A DNA stretch of 64,000 nucleotides, from positions 6,138,001 through 6,202,000 of the forward strand of contig NZ_CP107834.1 of NCBI RefSeq assembly GCF_036346595.1, given 5' to 3'. Numbering within the stretch: the stretch's first letter is position 1; each line of letters opens with the position of its first letter. The notes below the pieces were generated by a model. The model was given only the letters and a program-made list of their open reading frames with translations, was not told where the DNA came from and made no database searches. This document shows, piece by piece, positions 63,867-64,000 of the stretch. Origin of the DNA: Streptomyces sp. NBC_00525. Lineage in GTDB: Bacteria > Actinomycetota > Actinomycetes > Streptomycetales > Streptomycetaceae. The translations under genes and the position numbers were made by a program.

Positions 63867-64000
63867 TCAGCGGCAGAGCCTGGCCTCGTGCTCCGCGTGC
63901 CCGCTCGGCTCCAGCTGGAAGGTGCAGTGCTCCACGTCGAAGTGGTGGCCGAGGCAGCCCTGGAGCTCGTGGAGCAGCTTCTCGTGCCCGATCGAGTCGA
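63867..64000 (-). CDS. cation diffusion facilitator C-terminus (partial)
   Basis: The last 43 codons and stop of a minus-strand gene that runs off the right edge. The visible end reads SIGHEKLLHELQGCLGHHFD, VEHCTFQLEPSGHAEHEARL and a final cysteine. It resembles the cytoplasmic C-terminal metal-binding domain of CDF zinc/cadmium exporters, where an H-x-D/E-x-HCTFQ strand binds metal. The stop is TGA at 63867-63869. Confidence 0.75.
   Translation of the reverse strand, partial: DSIGHEKLLHELQGCLGHHFDVEHCTFQLEPSGHAEHEARLCR

Overview
The window is GC-rich actinobacterial chromosome, almost certainly Streptomyces. Reasons: nearly every codon ends in G or C; a SsgA-like sporulation protein and a WhiB-type regulator are present; only two in-frame TTA codons were found by eye; and an mce importer operon is headed by its own ATPase. 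No tRNA, rRNA, CRISPR array or insertion sequence was seen. Genes run off both ends: a drug-efflux permease on the left and a cation-efflux protein on the right.

Layout. 1-4.9 kb: efflux permease, an ATP-grasp protein, an acyl-CoA dehydrogenase/SCP2 pair behind a tandem operator, and a small hypothetical gene. 4.8-25 kb is the most distinctive region. It holds a PucR-type regulator, four secreted cysteine-containing proteins of unknown function, and a long mce operon (ATPase, two YrbE permeases, MceA-F, four Mce-associated membrane proteins, a lytic transglycosylase). The secreted-protein genes and the mce operon share a nearly identical promoter/operator block. The two TTA (bldA-dependent) codons lie in the genes at the two ends of this region. 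The reading offered here is a developmentally timed lipid-uptake and envelope module.

25-37 kb: split LigD ligase and polymerase genes, a membrane protein, a two-domain laccase, a WhiB-like protein, a decayed GMC oxidoreductase, a GH46 chitosanase, an acyl-ACP desaturase behind a palindromic operator, and an ABC-F protein with a leader peptide and two mutually exclusive RNA pairings. A SsgA-like protein, a YciI protein, endonuclease V and an enoyl-reductase-like oxidoreductase follow. 37.7-44.3 kb: a beta-oxidation operon (CaiB/BaiF CoA-transferase, acyl-CoA dehydrogenase, thiolase, FadB-type fusion) ending at a strong terminator opposite a MerR regulator.

44-64 kb: macro-domain protein, TetR regulator with an MpaB-type oxygenase, LacI regulator, M14 peptidase, BCCT transporter, D-amino-acid oxidase-like protein, a second ABC-F, a GntR/amidohydrolase pair with two spaced operators, Tex, a SCO6745-like protein, GlxA/PfpI proteins, an enoyl-CoA hydratase, a 160-base inverted repeat, HdeD, an RsbW-like ATPase, Idi, and the end of a CDF transporter. 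Lipid and acyl-CoA chemistry recurs through the window, but most of its parts appear to be separate regulatory units.
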